This document shows positions 1 through 9,154 of a stretch of DNA of 50,259 nt, piece after piece. Under the pieces are notes generated by a model. The model saw only the letters and a program-made list of their open reading frames with translations, was not told the DNA's origin and searched no databases. The stretch is from Phocaeicola plebeius (lineage in GTDB: Bacteria > Bacteroidota > Bacteroidia > Bacteroidales > Bacteroidaceae). The stretch lies in NCBI RefSeq assembly GCF_003437535.1, contig NZ_QSQT01000023.1:24070-74328 (forward strand). The letters are read 5' to 3'. Positions within the stretch are counted from its first letter, which is position 1, and each line of letters opens with the position of its first letter. The translations under genes and the position numbers were made by a program.

Positions 1-8
1 TTATTGTT

Positions 9-590
9 TTAAATCAGATGCTGTGCTTCCAGTTCCTTGGCTACATTTTCCAGCTCCTGATACCATTCAGCACCAAATTTGCGAATCAACGGCTCTTTCA
101 GAAATTTATAAACCGGCAGGTTTTCTTTCTTTCCTAACAAAACTGCGGCCTTACATACATCCCATCGGTGGTAGTTGACTGCCTTATACGGACCGTAATC
201 TCCTATGCGTATCGGATACAGGTGGCAGGAAATCGGTTTGTAGAAGTTGCATTTCCCTTCCCGGTATGCTTTTTCGATGGCACAATAACAATAGCCTTTC
301 TCATCGTAGCAAGTAAATACGCAGTCCTTTCCGTTGACGATAGAAGTAACCAGATCCCCTTCTTCGTCTGTGTAGACCACGCCCTGGCGGTTGATTACCT
401 CCTGAGCTTCCGGAGCCAGATCATCCCAGATTACGGGTAGCACTTCCTCCAGTTTTTCCACTTCTTCCAGTTCTACGGGTGCACCTGCATCCCCTTCAAT
501 ACAGCATTCTCCTTTGCAGGCGTGCAAGTCACATAGAAATTTTTCCCGGAATACATCCAGGCTTACTATTACGTCGTCAATCTGTACCAT
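9..590 (-). CDS. DUF3109 family Cys-rich protein
   Basis: This 193-residue protein matches what I recall of the DUF3109 family, which is common in Bacteroidota and has no assigned reaction. It holds many cysteines in clusters: an N-terminal CDLHACKGECC motif, then further cysteines in the CVFTCYDEKGYCYC stretch and in KPISCHLYPIR. This recalls the metal-chelating Cys clusters of YkgJ-like proteins, so an iron or zinc site is plausible but unproven. No signal peptide is visible, so it is probably cytoplasmic. I chose the ATG at 588-590 because the in-frame extension to 719 has low-complexity, unrelated residues and would run across a good promoter motif at 610-617. It is divergent from rnhB. 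Confidence 0.8.
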   Translation of the reverse strand: MVQIDDVIVSLDVFREKFLCDLHACKGECCIEGDAGAPVELEEVEKLEEVLPVIWDDLAPEAQEVINRQGVVYTDEEGDLVTSIVNGKDCVFTCYDEKGYCYCAIEKAYREGKCNFYKPISCHLYPIRIGDYGPYKAVNYHRWDVCKAAVLLGKKENLPVYKFLKEPLIRKFGAEWYQELENVAKELEAQHLI

Positions 591-609
591 AAGTTTCTGT
601 TTAGTGCGG

Positions 610-617
610 CAAAGATA
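610..617 (-). promoter_or_regulatory. Putative -7 element for the DUF3109 gene
   Basis: The plus strand reads CAAAGATA, which is TATCTTTG on the minus strand. It matches the Bacteroidota -7 consensus TAnnTTTG and lies about 20 bases upstream of the chosen start. No convincing -33 TTTG is visible. Confidence 0.5.
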
Positions 618-685
618 CGAAAATCGGTGAATAACACAGGGATAACTTCTGCTGAAAATAAATGGCCACACTTGAAAAAAAGCAC

Positions 686-693
686 TACCTTTG
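686..693 (+). promoter_or_regulatory. Putative -7 element for rnhB
   Basis: TACCTTTG fits TAnnTTTG exactly and lies 28 bases before the rnhB ATG. The -33 region is weak. Confidence 0.5.
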
Positions 694-721
694 CAGTCCG
701 AAAAAATAGAATGATTCATAT

Positions 722-1324
722 ATGCTGTTACCCTATTTACATAAAGACCTGATAGAAGCCGGTTGTGATGAGGCCGGTCGTGGTTGTCTGGCAGGAGCCG
801 TCTATGCTGCAGCCGTCATTCTTCCTCCCGGATTTCAGAATGAAATGCTCAATGACTCCAAGAAACTGACAGAGAAACAGCGTTATGAATTGCGTACGGT
901 AATCGAGAAAGAAGCTACAGCCTGGGCTGTAGGGGTAGTGACACCCGAGGAAATAGATAAGATTAATATCTTGAATGCTTCCTTTCTGGCCATGCACAGA
1001 GCCGTATCTCAGTTGAAGGTCACTCCTCAGCATCTGCTGATTGACGGGAACCGCTTCAATCCTTATCCGGGAATTCCGCATACCACTATAGTGAAAGGAG
1101 ACGGGAAGTATCTTTCCATAGCCGCTGCTTCCATTCTGGCAAAGACCTACCGTGATGATTACATGAACCGTCTGCATGAGGAATATCCCATGTACGACTG
1201 GAAGGGTAACAAAGGTTATCCCACCAAAAAACACCGGGCTGCCATTGCTGCCTACGGCACGACTCCTTATCATCGTATGAGCTTTAATTTGCTGGGCGAC
1301 GGTCAGCTCTCCCTTGATTTTTGA
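722..1324 (+). CDS. rnhB: Ribonuclease HII
   Basis: Ribonuclease HII cleaves the RNA strand of RNA-DNA hybrids and nicks at ribonucleotides misincorporated in DNA, acting in the cytoplasm. The N-terminal motif [14 protein letters not shown] contains the family's Asp-Glu metal-binding pair (DEAGRG). [11 protein letters not shown] follows, then LIDGN around residue 107 and [12 protein letters not shown] around residue 140, which supply the remaining conserved positions. The length of 200 residues is normal for the family. The gene stands alone on the plus strand, divergent from the DUF3109 gene and convergent with the Imm17/tsaE cluster. The call rests on diagnostic motifs and is secure. Confidence 0.97.
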   Translation: MLLPYLHKDLIEAGCDEAGRGCLAGAVYAAAVILPPGFQNEMLNDSKKLTEKQRYELRTVIEKEATAWAVGVVTPEEIDKINILNASFLAMHRAVSQLKVTPQHLLIDGNRFNPYPGIPHTTIVKGDGKYLSIAAASILAKTYRDDYMNRLHEEYPMYDWKGNKGYPTKKHRAAIAAYGTTPYHRMSFNLLGDGQLSLDF

Positions 1325-1339
1325 AGTGTGGAAAAATAA

Positions 1340-1381
1340 AACAGCCTGTTAATAACCGGAGAAAGTTATTAACAAGCTGTT
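1340..1381 (-). terminator. Rho-independent terminator of the aroA-tsaE cluster
   Basis: Inverted arms at 1340-1356 and 1365-1381 pair over 17 bases with one mismatch around an 8-base loop. On the minus strand the stem is followed by TTTATTTTTC, so it ends the leftward cluster. The plus-strand side has no good T tract for rnhB. Confidence 0.75.
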
Positions 1382-1398
1382 GAAAACTCTGTTCGTTT

Positions 1399-1620
1399 TT
1401 ACACCGTACCCTGAATGGACAGGAAGAAAAAGATTCCTGTTCCCATCATCAGTATGCCAATCAGGGCATAAAACCAGCGTGCCTGTTTCCGTCCTACGTT
1501 TCTCACGATGAACTGTGTGTTCTGTGCCGTGAAAAACCAGTTCCAGTTGCAGATGGCTGCCAGTACAGACAAAAGTCCAACCAGGACAAATAGCCCTTGT
1601 ATAAAATAGTGTATTCCCAT
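1399..1620 (-). CDS. Imm17-like small membrane protein
   Basis: This 73-residue protein has two hydrophobic segments, at about residues 5-24 and 50-69. They are separated by a conserved-looking NWNWFFTAQNTQFIVRNVGRKQAR stretch whose C-terminal half is basic. The layout matches the small two-helix proteins usually annotated as immunity 17 family in Bacteroidota. The family name comes from polymorphic-toxin immunity proteins, but no toxin or secretion gene lies nearby here. It starts two bases after the tsaE stop and is last in the cluster, so it is co-transcribed with tsaE. I read it as a conserved inner-membrane protein of unknown role, not as a demonstrated immunity factor. Confidence 0.75.
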   Translation of the reverse strand: MGIHYFIQGLFVLVGLLSVLAAICNWNWFFTAQNTQFIVRNVGRKQARWFYALIGILMMGTGIFFFLSIQGTV

Positions 1621-1622
1621 TT

Positions 1623-2051
1623 TTATGCGTTATTCTCGTCGAAGCGGACTGTGCGTGTACCATCTTCTTTTTCTTCAATGTACACGTTCACTGCATTGCC
1701 CGGAAGCAGTTCCTCAATCAGTTCCGGCCATTCAATGAAGCAGAGAGCGCCACTGTAGAAATAATCTTCATATCCCATGTCGTACACTTCTTCCAGCTTC
1801 TTGATGCGGTAGAAGTCAAAATGGTAAATCAGTTCTCCGTTTTCATCTGAGCGGTATTCGTTGACAATGGCAAATGTCGGTGAGTTGATGACATCTGTTA
1901 CGCCCAATTCTTCACATACGGCCTTGATGAATGTAGTCTTTCCGGCTCCCATTTTACCATAAAAGGCAAAGACCGTATTGTCTCCCATCGCTGCGATGAA
2001 TTCTTTGGCAGCTTCGTGGATATTGTCCAGTGAGTTGATTTTTATTTCCAT
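1623..2051 (-). CDS. tsaE: tRNA t6A synthesis ATPase TsaE
   Basis: TsaE is the small ATPase that works with TsaB and TsaD to make threonylcarbamoyladenosine at position 37 of ANN-decoding tRNAs. The Walker A motif GKMGAGKTT lies at residues 32-40. The family sequences [10 protein letters not shown] and HFDFYRI follow, then the FIEWPE motif near residue 107. The length of 142 residues is typical. It sits 32 bases downstream of the metal transporter permease and 2 bases before the Imm17-like gene, inside a leftward cluster of unrelated housekeeping genes. Confidence 0.96.
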   Translation of the reverse strand: MEIKINSLDNIHEAAKEFIAAMGDNTVFAFYGKMGAGKTTFIKAVCEELGVTDVINSPTFAIVNEYRSDENGELIYHFDFYRIKKLEEVYDMGYEDYFYSGALCFIEWPELIEELLPGNAVNVYIEEKEDGTRTVRFDENNA

Positions 2052-2083
2052 AATACTGTGATTTTAACTTGATTCCGATATTC

Positions 2084-2905
2084 CTAATGAGCCGTTTTCT
2101 TGCGTAGCATGCAAATTAACTTAGCTCCTACATAAATTAAAATTGAGATAAATATGATTGCTGCTCCCGAAGGTACCCGAAGCTGGTAGGAAAGTAGCAG
2201 TCCCCCCAAGCAGCCTATGTAACCAATGCCGACAGACAGCCAGATAATGCGTTTAAAACTATAAGTAAAGAGATTGGCCGTCATCTGCGGAAGCGTGAGC
2301 AAAGAGATAGCCAGTACGATACCCACCATGCGTAAGCAGGCTACGATGGTCAGGGCGATGAAAGCCATGAGCGTATATTCGAAAGCAGCCACAGGAATGC
2401 GCTGTGAACGGGCAAATTCCCGGTCAAAAGAAATGGCTGTGATAGGCCTTAGAAACAATGTAAAGAATAGAATAAGTGCCACACTCAAGATAGCCAGCAG
2501 TGTAATGTCACTCCGGTTGATGGTCAGGATGTTACCGAAGAGGAAGGACGACAGGTCGGGCGTGAATCCGGGAGCCAAGAAGCTGAAGATGATACCTACT
2601 GCCATACCAAATGTCCAGAATACCGCAATGGCAGAATCTTCCCGCATGTCACTGCGCTTGCTGAGCCATTCCACTCCGAATGCTGACAGCACAGAGAATA
2701 TGGCCGCACTTAAAATCGGGGAGATACCTGCATATAAGCCGATACCGATTCCTCCGAAAGAGGCATGCGTAATTCCTCCGCTGATAAACACCAGTCGGCG
2801 GGTAACGATATACGTGCCTATAATTCCACAGGCAATGCTGGCAAACAGACTTCCCAGCAGGGCATGTTGGAAAAACGTATAATGAAATAGTTCTAATATA
2901 TTCAT
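2084..2905 (-). CDS. ZnuB-type metal ABC transporter permease
   Basis: This is a 273-residue ABC-3 family permease of the kind that moves zinc or manganese across the inner membrane. It has roughly eight hydrophobic segments. Family signatures are visible in the N-terminal GSLFASIACGIIGTYIVTRRLVFISGGITHASFGG region and in the LRMVGIVLAISLLTLPQ stretch near residue 205. The usual partners, an ATP-binding subunit and a periplasmic binding protein, are not adjacent, so it must recruit them from elsewhere in the genome. The metal cannot be told from sequence alone. It is separated by 14 bases from the upstream small membrane protein and is probably co-transcribed with it. Confidence 0.9.
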   Translation of the reverse strand: MNILELFHYTFFQHALLGSLFASIACGIIGTYIVTRRLVFISGGITHASFGGIGIGLYAGISPILSAAIFSVLSAFGVEWLSKRSDMREDSAIAVFWTFGMAVGIIFSFLAPGFTPDLSSFLFGNILTINRSDITLLAILSVALILFFTLFLRPITAISFDREFARSQRIPVAAFEYTLMAFIALTIVACLRMVGIVLAISLLTLPQMTANLFTYSFKRIIWLSVGIGYIGCLGGLLLSYQLRVPSGAAIIFISILIYVGAKLICMLRKKTAH

Positions 2906-2919
2906 TGGTGAATAGCAGC

Positions 2920-3339
2920 TTAGTGAAAACGACGTTCTCCGACAATCAGGAACAGTTCATCTTTCAGTTCGTCAGGAATTTCTATTCCGCGGAGTTGCAG
3001 GCTGCGGCACCAGCCGGCTACCTCTTCCTCCTTCATGGTATACATGATTTCCCGGAACTCATTGATTTCCTCTTCCGTGTAGTTGTCCGACGGATGTCCC
3101 TTGAAGCGGTCCAGCTCCTCATCGTCGTAATATTCTATTTGTTTGCTGACAGCTGCCAGCAGACTCTCTTTTTCACAAATCTCATGCTGTCCGCAGCATT
3201 CTTCGTCCACGGTTTTTATTTCGGGGGCTTCTTTCAGTTCCCCTCGTTCTATTTTTTTCTGGATAGAGCGGTTATAAAAGAATCCGGCTATCAATCCGAA
3301 AATGACTATTCCAATTAAAATAATGACAAGAATCCACAT
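2920..3339 (-). CDS. Small single-pass membrane protein with Cys cluster
   Basis: I do not recognise a characterised family. The 139 residues begin with one hydrophobic helix at about residues 2-24 (WILVIILIGIVIFGLIAGFF). A basic stretch follows, then a soluble, strongly acidic domain. Near residue 48 there is a CCGQHEIC cluster that could bind a metal, and one further Cys appears in AGWCRSLQL. The short-helix-plus-Cys layout faintly recalls FeoB-associated Cys-rich membrane proteins, but this protein is larger and no feoB is present. It lies directly between aroA and the metal permease, so a link to metal handling is possible but speculative. Confidence 0.75.
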   Translation of the reverse strand: MWILVIILIGIVIFGLIAGFFYNRSIQKKIERGELKEAPEIKTVDEECCGQHEICEKESLLAAVSKQIEYYDDEELDRFKGHPSDNYTEEEINEFREIMYTMKEEEVAGWCRSLQLRGIEIPDELKDELFLIVGERRFH

Positions 3340-3350
3340 AATGAATCAGA

Positions 3351-4583
3351 TTAAAGTTGGGTGATACGAAAACCTGCCGTCAGTAAATCTTCCCAGAACC
3401 GGGGATAAGACTTGGATACGACGTGCGGATTGCGGATGCGTAATGCACTGTTACAGAGTGCAGCTGGTGCGAAAGCCATGGCCATGCGATGATCCTCATA
3501 CGTGTCGATGGCAGGCGATTCATCCGGAGCACATCGGGTACCGTTCCATGAAAGTACGGAACCTTCACTTTCTTCCAGTACATAACCTAATTTACGCATT
3601 TCGGCAATTAAGGCAGCCATCCGGTCGGTTTCCTTGATTTTCAGACTTTGCAGTCCGGAGAAACGGAAGGGGATGCCCAACATGGCGCAAGTCACCACGA
3701 AAGTTTGTGCCAGGTCTGGCTGGTTCACAAAATTATATTCCATCCGGTCGGTATGCGTATGTGTTTGTTTCAATGTCACGCTGTTTCCTTCTCTTTGCGT
3801 GCAGACACCCAACTGCTCAAACAGCTCAGCCACTTTTGCATCCCCCTGCGGACTCTGTGCAAATAGTCCAGGAAGTGTTACGACGGCTTCATGCTTGGAT
3901 AATGCTACGATCTCATACCAGTAGGAAGCCGCACTCCAGTCACTTTCCACATAGTAAGGAACAGGATGATAAGGCTGTGGAGCCACCTGCAAGGTATGGT
4001 CGGATGTCCATTCAGCTTTTGCCCCAAAATCTTTCATCACTTTCAGCGTCAGGTTGATGTAAGGGCGTGAAATAATTTCTCCTTCCAGTTCCAGGTTCAA
4101 GCCGTGTGCCAGCATCGGTCCTATCATCAGCAAGGCCGAGATATATTGCGAACTGACATTTCCCGGAAGACAGAGTGAATGTCTTTCCAGTGCCTTTCCC
4201 GTAATCTTTAACGGGGGATAACCTTCATTTTCCGTGTATTCAATCTGCGCCCCCAGACTTCTCAAGGCATCCACTAAAATCTTGATAGGGCGTTGTCTCA
4301 TCCGTTCGGTTCCGGTCAGTACATGTGTACCGGGAGTTACGGACAAATAAGCCGTCAGAAAACGCATGGCCGTACCAGCAGCCATGATGTCAATCGTTTC
4401 CGGCATGTGTGTCAATGCTTCTATCATTACGCGCGTATCATCGCAGTCCGACAGATTTTCAGGACGGCATGTACTGCCCGCCAGTGCATTGATGATAAGT
4501 GCCCTGTTGCAGATACTTTTAGAAGAAGGCAACTGAATACAAGTCTGTATGTCAGCCGGTGGGGTGATTTCTATACACTTCAT
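3351..4583 (-). CDS. aroA: 3-phosphoshikimate 1-carboxyvinyltransferase (EPSP synthase)
   Basis: EPSP synthase joins phosphoenolpyruvate to shikimate-3-phosphate in the sixth step of the shikimate pathway. The substrate-binding motif LPSSKSICNRALIINALAG lies at about residues 18-36. GTAMRFLTAYLS follows near residue 86 in place of the more common GNAGT. The C-terminal region carries KIKETDRMAAL near 315 and TYEDHRMAMAFAP near 362. At 410 residues it is slightly shorter than the roughly 427 residues of the enterobacterial enzyme, which fits the Bacteroidota form. It heads a leftward cluster and has its own promoter motif in the short gap after HTCS-1. Confidence 0.96.
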   Translation of the reverse strand: MKCIEITPPADIQTCIQLPSSKSICNRALIINALAGSTCRPENLSDCDDTRVMIEALTHMPETIDIMAAGTAMRFLTAYLSVTPGTHVLTGTERMRQRPIKILVDALRSLGAQIEYTENEGYPPLKITGKALERHSLCLPGNVSSQYISALLMIGPMLAHGLNLELEGEIISRPYINLTLKVMKDFGAKAEWTSDHTLQVAPQPYHPVPYYVESDWSAASYWYEIVALSKHEAVVTLPGLFAQSPQGDAKVAELFEQLGVCTQREGNSVTLKQTHTHTDRMEYNFVNQPDLAQTFVVTCAMLGIPFRFSGLQSLKIKETDRMAALIAEMRKLGYVLEESEGSVLSWNGTRCAPDESPAIDTYEDHRMAMAFAPAALCNSALRIRNPHVVSKSYPRFWEDLLTAGFRITQL

Positions 4584-4606
4584 GGTTTAATCAAATCTTT
4601 GTGACG

Positions 4607-4614
4607 CAAAGATA
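4607..4614 (-). promoter_or_regulatory. Putative -7 element for aroA
   Basis: The plus strand reads CAAAGATA (TATCTTTG on the minus strand), an exact TAnnTTTG match 24 bases upstream of the aroA ATG. It sits in the 41-base gap after the HTCS-1 stop codon, so aroA can be expressed independently of the regulator. Confidence 0.55.
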
Positions 4615-4624
4615 CATAAAATTT

Positions 4625-7600
4625 TCATTCTGCTTTATGTGCATGACTGGCTATATACTCTCCCGGTTTCATTCCGAATTGTTTCTGGAAACACTTGCTG
4701 AAATAAGACGGATTATTGAATCCCACCATGTAGCTTACCTCATTGATGCGGTACTGGTTTTCCAGCAAGAGAGAAGCCGCTTTCTTCAGGCGGATAATCT
4801 GAATCATTTCATTCGGTGTTGTATTGGCCAGTCCTTTGATTTTCACAAATAATCCGGAACGGCTGATACATAATTTTTCAGCCAAGAAGTCGACTGACAG
4901 TTCTTCGTTGTTCAGGTTCTCTTCAATCAGGTGGTTCATTTTCTCCAGGAACACTTTATCACTCTGATTGGCCGCAATGGAGTTGATGGAAACCGTCGGC
5001 ATTTGTGAGAACTTTTGTCGTAACTGCAAACGCAGTTCTAACAGGTTCTTGATGCATGCCTCCAGATATTGCAATGAGAACGGTTTCTCAATATAGGCAT
5101 CTGCCCCACAATTCATACTCGTAATCTTGGCTTCCGTATCGGTCTTTGCCGTAAGCAGGATAAACGGAATGTGACTGGTCAGCTGGTTGTTTCGTACCGC
5201 TTTACACAAATCAATTCCATTCATGTTCGGCATCATCCAGTCGCTGATAATCAGGGCCACTTCCTGTTCCTTCAGCTTGTTGAGCGCATCCACCCCATCT
5301 ACAGCCGTCACAATGGTATAGCTGGTCTGAAAGTGAGAAGAGAGGAAGTGTAGCATATCTTCGTTATCATCTACAATCAGCATGATGGGGAGCACCTTCT
5401 GCGACATGGAAGCTGTGGCATTCTGCTCTGGGATAATATCTTCCGGAAGCGGACTGCCTGCCTGATTTTCTTCCTCTTCAGCCGATAGGTTTTCCTGTTT
5501 TTGAGGAAGAGTAATCATGAATGAAGAACCATGCCCTTGCTGGGAAGTTACCTTGATCTGTCCATGATGTGCTTCTACTATCCCCTTTACGATACTGAGC
5601 CCGATGCCGGTTCCCGGTTTGTTCTCTGAAGCCTGATAGAAAGGTTTGAAAATCTTTTTCAATTCCTCTTCATTCATTCCTTTTCCATTGTCTTTTACTT
5701 CTATGGAGAAGGTCTGTTTTTCGGGATGTTCCTGAAAACGGACCTCAATCCTGCTTTGCGTATATTTGTTGGCGTTTGTCAGCAGGTTGCTTAGCACCTT
5801 GGTAAGTGCTTCCTTATCCACATCCGCATGAAAATGTTCATTGGGATAAGTGACGGAGAAGTTGACTCCATTTTGCTGAAGTGTCGGTGAGAAACGTTCA
5901 CATACAGCCTGCATCAGTTCTTTGATGGATTGTGAGCTGAACTTCATCCGTATTTCTTTTTGTTCCACTTTTCGGAAATCCAGTAACTGATTTACCAGGT
6001 ACAGCAACCGTTGGCTGTTACGGTCGATAATCTCCAGTTCCTGACGTTCGTTGGTAGGAATATGGGTTGATTGCATGATTTTTTCCAACGGTCCGATGAT
6101 GAGTGATACCGGCGTACGTATCTCATGCGCAATCATGGTAAAGAAATTAATTTTAGCTTCGTGAATTTCTATTTCCTTTTTGCTGTTCAGCTCGTCAATG
6201 GCTTTGGCATGTTTCTTCTCACTGCGCCGTATGACGTAGCGTAGCAAAAGACCTAGGGCAAGCAAGAACAGCAACACATAGCCAATCTTGAAAGGCAGAG
6301 ACAGATAGAAAGGCGGATGTACAATGATACGGATGGAAGTTCCTTCTTCGTTCCATATATTGTCATTGTTGGAGGCTTTCACTCTAAAGGTGTACGTGCC
6401 TGCCGGAAGGTTGGTATAGGTGGTGCTGTGCTGTGAACCTACATAGTTCCAGCCTTTGTCAAATCCTTCCAGCATGTAGGCATACTGATTTTTCTGTGGA
6501 GTGCAATAACTTAATGCCGCATAATTCAGGGTAATGACATTGTCTTTATAAGAAAGATGAATTTCTTTCAGATGGTCGATGGCTTCCGGTAATGTACCGT
6601 CTTTTTGTGTGTCAATTTTCTGATTGAAAATTTCCAGGCTGGTCAATACTACATTCGGTTTTTGTGTATTGAGTTTCAATTGGTGAGGATAGAAGGTATT
6701 AAAACCGTTGATGCTTCCAATATAGAACTCACCGTTGCGTGTTTTTAACGCAGAGGCCATGATGAATGCTTCACTTTGCAGCCCGTCGCTTTTAGTGAAA
6801 ATCTGAGTCTCTTGTGTGGCTGGAGTATATTTCACCAGTCCTTTGGCAGTGGTAAGCCACAGGCAGTCTTCTCCTTCCAAGATGGCATTGATACACTCGT
6901 TGGGAAGTCTAAGTGGCTGGTAAGTAAATATATCTTTAAGGGGATTATATAAGTACAGTCCTTCGCTGGTTGCAGCCCAGATTTCATTGTCTTTATTAAT
7001 GCATAGATGGTTGACAGTTAGGCTATTGAAACCTTTTTCCAGACCATATTTTTCCCATTCCTTATTCTTTTGTGGAGAATATCGGAACAGTCCTTTTCCT
7101 TGAGTGGCAATCCAAAGATTTCCTTTGGCATCCTCTACAATTTCAATAATAAGTGCTTCTAAATGTTTAATAGGGGTAAAATGTTGTTTTTGTGCGTCGT
7201 ATTGACAAATTCCATTCATTGAGCCTGTCCAAATTTGTCCTTGACTGTCTTTAAAAATAGAATAGATGCTATTTTCATCCAGACCATTTGTGGTATTATA
7301 ATTCTTGATTTTTCCTGTTTGTGCATTTAGGACTTGTATACCGTCTCCGTATGTGCCTATCCATAAATCTTTGCCTACTATGCAGAGTGCATGCAAGTTA
7401 TGTTTATTCAGCTTTTCTCTTCCGTGAAAATCTATAAATTGCATTGTGGAAGGATTGAAGCAACTGAGTCCTGAATCATCGGATGCAATCCAGATATTCC
7501 CGTTTTCATCCTCACAGAAACGGCTGATAATTCGACTGTTGAAGTAAGGAATGTCGCTGGATTCGGAGTAGCCGTTGAACTGTCCACAGTAGGGTGGAAG

Positions 7601-8587
7601 ATAGTTTATTCCATTATAATAGGTTCCAATCCATACTCCTCCTTCTCTATCCTTTAACATAGGATAGATAAATTTATCGGACAATGATTTTTCGCTATCT
7701 CCGTAATTATCATAGAGAAAACTTTCATGGGTGACAGGATTAAATATCGTAAGTCCGTCGTCTGAACCTATAAACAGCAGTTCTGGAGAGTATTCAAGAA
7801 TGGAATGAATATGTAATATTCCTTTTCCTTCTGTCAGGTATTTCTCTACTTGTTTTGTTTGTGGGTCGAGTTTCCAGAGGCCTTTATCCCAGGTTCCTAT
7901 CCAAATATAGTGTGAATTGTCTTCCCATAGTGCCATGGAGTAGACGCCTTCTGTTTCTCCTTCAATCGTATAAGTTTCAAATGTGTTGTTTACTTTATTT
8001 AGTTTGCAAAGTTGATAGGGGCCTGATAGCCATATATTGTTTTGTTCGTCATTAAGTATACGGATTACAATATTGTCGTTTTGTGGTATTTCAAACTGGG
8101 TGAGTTTATCGGTTTGTGTGTTAAATAGAAAGATACCTTGTTTGTGTGTGGCAATCCATATATTTCCAGCTTTATCTTGAATAATATGTGTAATCCATGA
8201 AGTGATAGAGGTTTTGTCACTTGTTTGTTTGACAAATGGGGTAAATGTATCTTTAACTTGATTGTAGATGAATACGCCGTTGTCCGTTCCTAACCATAGC
8301 TTTTTGTCGGTAGTTTCGCAAATGGTATTGATTGAATTGGCGTGGAAATTGGAATAGAGTGGATTGTTTTTTTGATAAAGGGTAAATTGGTTACCGTCAA
8401 AACGGTTTAATCCATTTTCTGTACCTATCCAGATATATCCCTTTTGGTCTTGGAATAAAGTTGAAATATTATTGGATGAAACTCCGTTTTCAATATTATA
8501 ATGGCGAAAATGGAACTGGGTAGGTAATATAGCATAGCCACATAGGTGGATTGATAGGCTAATGATTAGACAGTAAAAGGATTTCAT
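4625..8587 (-). CDS. Hybrid two-component system regulator HTCS-1
   Basis: This 1320-residue one-protein two-component system senses a glycan breakdown product in the periplasm and activates a nearby utilisation locus. A signal peptide is followed by two-bladed Reg_prop repeats (recurrent IWIGT/LWIGT motifs) to about residue 640. Next come a Y_Y_Y domain at about 690-765 and a transmembrane helix near 775-795. The histidine kinase follows (MIAHEIRTPVSL, phosphoacceptor His), with an ATPase domain (DNGKGM, GTGIGLSIVKG). A receiver domain (LIVDDNEDM, ISDWMMPNMNG) and a C-terminal AraC-type DNA-binding domain complete it. All catalytic motifs are intact. It is divergent from the GH127/SusC/SusD operon and is its likely regulator. 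Confidence 0.95.
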   Translation of the reverse strand: MKSFYCLIISLSIHLCGYAILPTQFHFRHYNIENGVSSNNISTLFQDQKGYIWIGTENGLNRFDGNQFTLYQKNNPLYSNFHANSINTICETTDKKLWLGTDNGVFIYNQVKDTFTPFVKQTSDKTSITSWITHIIQDKAGNIWIATHKQGIFLFNTQTDKLTQFEIPQNDNIVIRILNDEQNNIWLSGPYQLCKLNKVNNTFETYTIEGETEGVYSMALWEDNSHYIWIGTWDKGLWKLDPQTKQVEKYLTEGKGILHIHSILEYSPELLFIGSDDGLTIFNPVTHESFLYDNYGDSEKSLSDKFIYPMLKDREGGVWIGTYYNGINYLPPYCGQFNGYSESSDIPYFNSRIISRFCEDENGNIWIASDDSGLSCFNPSTMQFIDFHGREKLNKHNLHALCIVGKDLWIGTYGDGIQVLNAQTGKIKNYNTTNGLDENSIYSIFKDSQGQIWTGSMNGICQYDAQKQHFTPIKHLEALIIEIVEDAKGNLWIATQGKGLFRYSPQKNKEWEKYGLEKGFNSLTVNHLCINKDNEIWAATSEGLYLYNPLKDIFTYQPLRLPNECINAILEGEDCLWLTTAKGLVKYTPATQETQIFTKSDGLQSEAFIMASALKTRNGEFYIGSINGFNTFYPHQLKLNTQKPNVVLTSLEIFNQKIDTQKDGTLPEAIDHLKEIHLSYKDNVITLNYAALSYCTPQKNQYAYMLEGFDKGWNYVGSQHSTTYTNLPAGTYTFRVKASNNDNIWNEEGTSIRIIVHPPFYLSLPFKIGYVLLFLLALGLLLRYVIRRSEKKHAKAIDELNSKKEIEIHEAKINFFTMIAHEIRTPVSLIIGPLEKIMQSTHIPTNERQELEIIDRNSQRLLYLVNQLLDFRKVEQKEIRMKFSSQSIKELMQAVCERFSPTLQQNGVNFSVTYPNEHFHADVDKEALTKVLSNLLTNANKYTQSRIEVRFQEHPEKQTFSIEVKDNGKGMNEEELKKIFKPFYQASENKPGTGIGLSIVKGIVEAHHGQIKVTSQQGHGSSFMITLPQKQENLSAEEEENQAGSPLPEDIIPEQNATASMSQKVLPIMLIVDDNEDMLHFLSSHFQTSYTIVTAVDGVDALNKLKEQEVALIISDWMMPNMNGIDLCKAVRNNQLTSHIPFILLTAKTDTEAKITSMNCGADAYIEKPFSLQYLEACIKNLLELRLQLRQKFSQMPTVSINSIAANQSDKVFLEKMNHLIEENLNNEELSVDFLAEKLCISRSGLFVKIKGLANTTPNEMIQIIRLKKAASLLLENQYRINEVSYMVGFNNPSYFSKCFQKQFGMKPGEYIASHAHKAE

Positions 8588-8762
8588 ACGTGTTGTTTTC
8601 TTTTTAAATCTTTACAAAGATGACTAAAACATACGAATAAAGCATATAAAATAGTATAGAAAAATAATGTAAAAGTCTAATTAAAGATTCCGGAGCATTG
8701 TCTTGAACTCTCCGGTATATTTTTTAGAAGTCTTCAGCCTATTCCGTGAAATGCCCTAATAT

Positions 8763-8856
8763 ATTCTCTGTTTCACAGTGCGGGATTTGTATCCCACACT
8801 GTGAAATATATATCCCACACTGTGGTTTTTGTATTTCACAGTGTGAAACAGAGAAT
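8763..8856. repeat. Nested palindromic repeat cluster
   Basis: Four copies of a core close to TTTCACAGTGTGGGAT occur in alternating orientation. Copies at 8771-8786 and 8791-8806 face each other across a 4-base loop with one mismatch, and further partial copies lie near 8812-8825 and 8835-8848. An outer perfect 15-base inverted repeat (8763-8777 with 8842-8856) encloses the set. The whole block can form one long cruciform or two smaller hairpins. It could be a dispersed intergenic repeat or a regulatory structure. Confidence 0.85.
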
Positions 8857-9146
8857 TTGTTTCCATATTTCCTTCTTTATCTAAGGATGTGTGGAAGAAT
8901 TATTACTATGATATTATTCTTACAAGGTGCTGATGCTGTTCAGCTGTCAGTATAATAATGGCGGCAGGAAGAATGAGTGTCTGCATGATAGATGCTAAAA
9001 TAGTCCTGAAACATATCAAAAAAATCTAATGTAATTGTATAACTAGTTGGATTATAGAGTGTTGTCATGTTTTAGATATACGTAGGACACCGACTATTTT
9101 GGTAGTGGAATGGATGATATTTTTATCACTCCAATCTTTAAACTTC

Positions 9147-9154
9147 TACATTTG
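9147..9154 (+). promoter_or_regulatory. Putative -7 element of the GH127/SusCD operon
   Basis: TACATTTG matches TAnnTTTG exactly and would start transcription about 25 bases before the GH127 ATG. A T-rich stretch about 20 bases upstream is a poor -33 match, as expected for an activator-dependent promoter. Confidence 0.55.

Noticed and set aside
591..719. N-terminal extension of the DUF3109 gene
   Set aside because: The added residues are unlike the family and span the TATCTTTG promoter motif; the internal ATG at 588-590 is the better start.
737..1273. Long frame antisense to rnhB
   Set aside because: Its residues are the mirror of a conserved coding region and show no domain.
1399..1620. 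Toxin-immunity function for the Imm17-like protein
   Set aside because: No toxin, Rhs or secretion gene is adjacent; it sits in a housekeeping cluster.
8746..8955. 69-codon Cys-rich frame
   Set aside because: It is produced by the palindromic repeats (repeated CGICIPHCEIYIPHC-like pattern) and has no promoter or homology that I recognise.
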